Of a DNA stretch of 64,000 nucleotides, positions 63,324 through 64,000 are shown piece after piece. The stretch comes from KBS50 sp042434095 (GTDB taxonomy: Bacteria; Actinomycetota; Actinomycetes; Mycobacteriales; Micromonosporaceae). Both the position numbers and the translations under genes were made by a program. Position 1 is the first letter of the stretch; every line of letters starts with the position of its first letter. The notes beneath the pieces were generated by a model. That model ran no database searches and was not told the origin of the DNA. It saw only the letters and a list, made by a program, of their open reading frames with translations. Location: NCBI RefSeq assembly GCF_042434095.1, contig NZ_JBHLUE010000004.1, forward strand, positions 248,001 through 312,000, read 5' to 3'.

Positions 63324-64000
63324 CCCGGCGCACCGGCAGGCCCACCAGCAGCGCGAGGCTGGCCCAGACGTACGCGTTGCTGCCGACGAAGCCGCCGATC
63401 CCGCCCGAGCCGTCCTCCCACAGCCAGACCAGGCGGCTGCAGAGCAGCACGTACAGCACGGCCGCGAAGCCGAGCAGGGCCCGCCGGCGCCGGCCGGTGG
63501 CCCGCACCCCGGCGTCGACCAGGAGGATCAGGGCGGGCAGCAGCCACACCAGGTGATGCACCCAGGTCACCGGGCTGACCAGGCAGCCGACCACGCCGGT
63601 CAGGGCGAACCCGGCGGCCTCGTTCCCGACCGCCACGGCGGCCCGGGCCCGCCAGGCCCAGACGGCCAGCGCCGCCAGCACCAGCACCAACCAGGCCAGC
63701 CGGCTCGGTTGCGCCGGATCGAGCCGGGCCACCAGGCCCTGCAGCGACTGGTTGGAGATGTAGCCCAGCGAACCGACCCGGTCGGTGTTCCATAGGGCCT
63801 CGGTCCAGAACACCCGGGAGGCGTCCGGCGCCACCGCCGCGGCCAGCACGGACGCGGCCGCGGCCGTCCCGGCCGCCACCAGCGCCGCCCGGATGCGCCG
63901 GGTGACCAGCAGATAGACGATGAACACGCCCGGCGTCAGCTTGATCGCGGTGGCCAGCCCCACGCCGATCCCGGCCCACCGGCGCCAGCGGGCCGGCACG
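63250..64000 (-). CDS. GT87 (DUF2029) family membrane glycosyltransferase, N-terminus outside window
   Basis: The C-terminal 250 residues of a polytopic glycosyltransferase of the alpha-mannosyltransferase type that uses polyprenyl-phosphate-mannose. The hallmark AIKLTPGVFIVYLLVTRRIRAA is followed by NQSLQGLVAR, GCLVSPVTWVHHLVWLLPALILL and at least six hydrophobic spans. The frame is open to the window edge and the catalytic N-terminal half lies beyond it. The last 25 residues after PVRRVSPDP are low-complexity and overlap the end of the GNAT gene on the other strand, so the true end may be variable. Confidence 0.85.
   Translation of the reverse strand, partial: VPARWRRWAGIGVGLATAIKLTPGVFIVYLLVTRRIRAALVAAGTAAAASVLAAAVAPDASRVFWTEALWNTDRVGSLGYISNQSLQGLVARLDPAQPSRLAWLVLVLAALAVWAWRARAAVAVGNEAAGFALTGVVGCLVSPVTWVHHLVWLLPALILLVDAGVRATGRRRRALLGFAAVLYVLLCSRLVWLWEDGSGGIGGFVGSNAYVWASLALLVGLPVRRVSPDPAGRGSEPRPTPAVDGPRTV

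Overview
The window is very GC-rich (roughly 70-75% by eye) chromosomal DNA from a filamentous actinomycete, most likely a member of the Micromonosporaceae (Micromonospora/Salinispora relatives). The reasons are the recA-recX and DUF3046 neighbourhood, the ftsK-rimO-pgsA-pncC-clgR-pspA-pspM block, dapA-rnj, UdgX, the RNase Y type, F420-type enzymes, frequent GTG/TTG starts with ATGA/GTGA overlaps, and GGAAGGGCCCC hairpin elements of a kind I recall from Micromonospora. I saw no rRNA, tRNA, CRISPR array, prophage or intact insertion sequence. Most of the window is conserved core chromosome with small accessory insertions.

Layout. Bases 1-1960: tail of a CBM2 protein and a secreted CBM2-pectate lyase with a CebR-like operator, bracketed by two inverted copies of a 46-bp hairpin element. 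1963-9334: miaB, a DUF2277 gene, two tandem-repeat blocks, an unknown gene, selD, and a four-gene glutamate-type ABC transporter. 9423-14719 (minus): RNase Y, a BKACE-family enzyme, recX, recA with a LexA box, and DUF3046. 14818-21378: MFS transporter, acyl-CoA dehydrogenase, UdgX uracil-DNA glycosylase, a MocR regulator divergent from a PNPOx-GNAT fusion gene, and a MoaD/ThiS-like protein. 21458-31681: Spo0M-like protein, two CNNM/CBS membrane proteins, a small unknown gene, and a six-gene Mrp cation/proton antiporter operon (A-C-D-E-F-G). 31682-43600: two small unknown genes, an AT-rich regulatory patch, helicase Lhr, SDR, DUF574 methyltransferase, LLM oxidoreductase, SAM hydrolase, CPCC protein, Nei2 glycosylase, then a decayed metallo-beta-lactamase-fold gene next to an 81-bp inverted-repeat element. 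43595-53063 (minus): the envelope-stress set pspM-pspA-clgR, then pncC, pgsA, rimO, an ornithine-cyclodeaminase-like gene and ftsK; the single plus-strand gene here is the guanidinium exporter gdx behind a guanidine-III riboswitch. 53336-64000: an unknown gene, a secreted S1 protease, rnj-dapA, a ribbon-helix-helix/DUF4097/Cys-rich small-ORF operon with a phased TGACGTCA operator array, DUF2752, an AlkX-like DNA glycosylase, a GNAT enzyme and a partial GT87 glycosyltransferase.

How the genes work together. DNA repair is strongly represented (recA, recX, udgX, lhr, nei2, alkX-like), as are tRNA/ribosome modification (miaB, rimO) and RNA decay (rny, rnj). clgR-pspA-pspM is the actinobacterial envelope-stress circuit. 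The Mrp complex handles Na+/H+ balance. The guanidine-III riboswitch and Gdx form a complete sense-and-export unit.

The least explained unit is 58844-60531. Three TGACGTCA palindromes at 33- and 22-bp spacing lie over an apparently leaderless promoter. They precede a ribbon-helix-helix protein, a DUF4097 beta-repeat protein, and a 54-residue Cys-rich basic ORF coupled by a TGATG overlap. All assignments come from reading the sequence; no database search was run.
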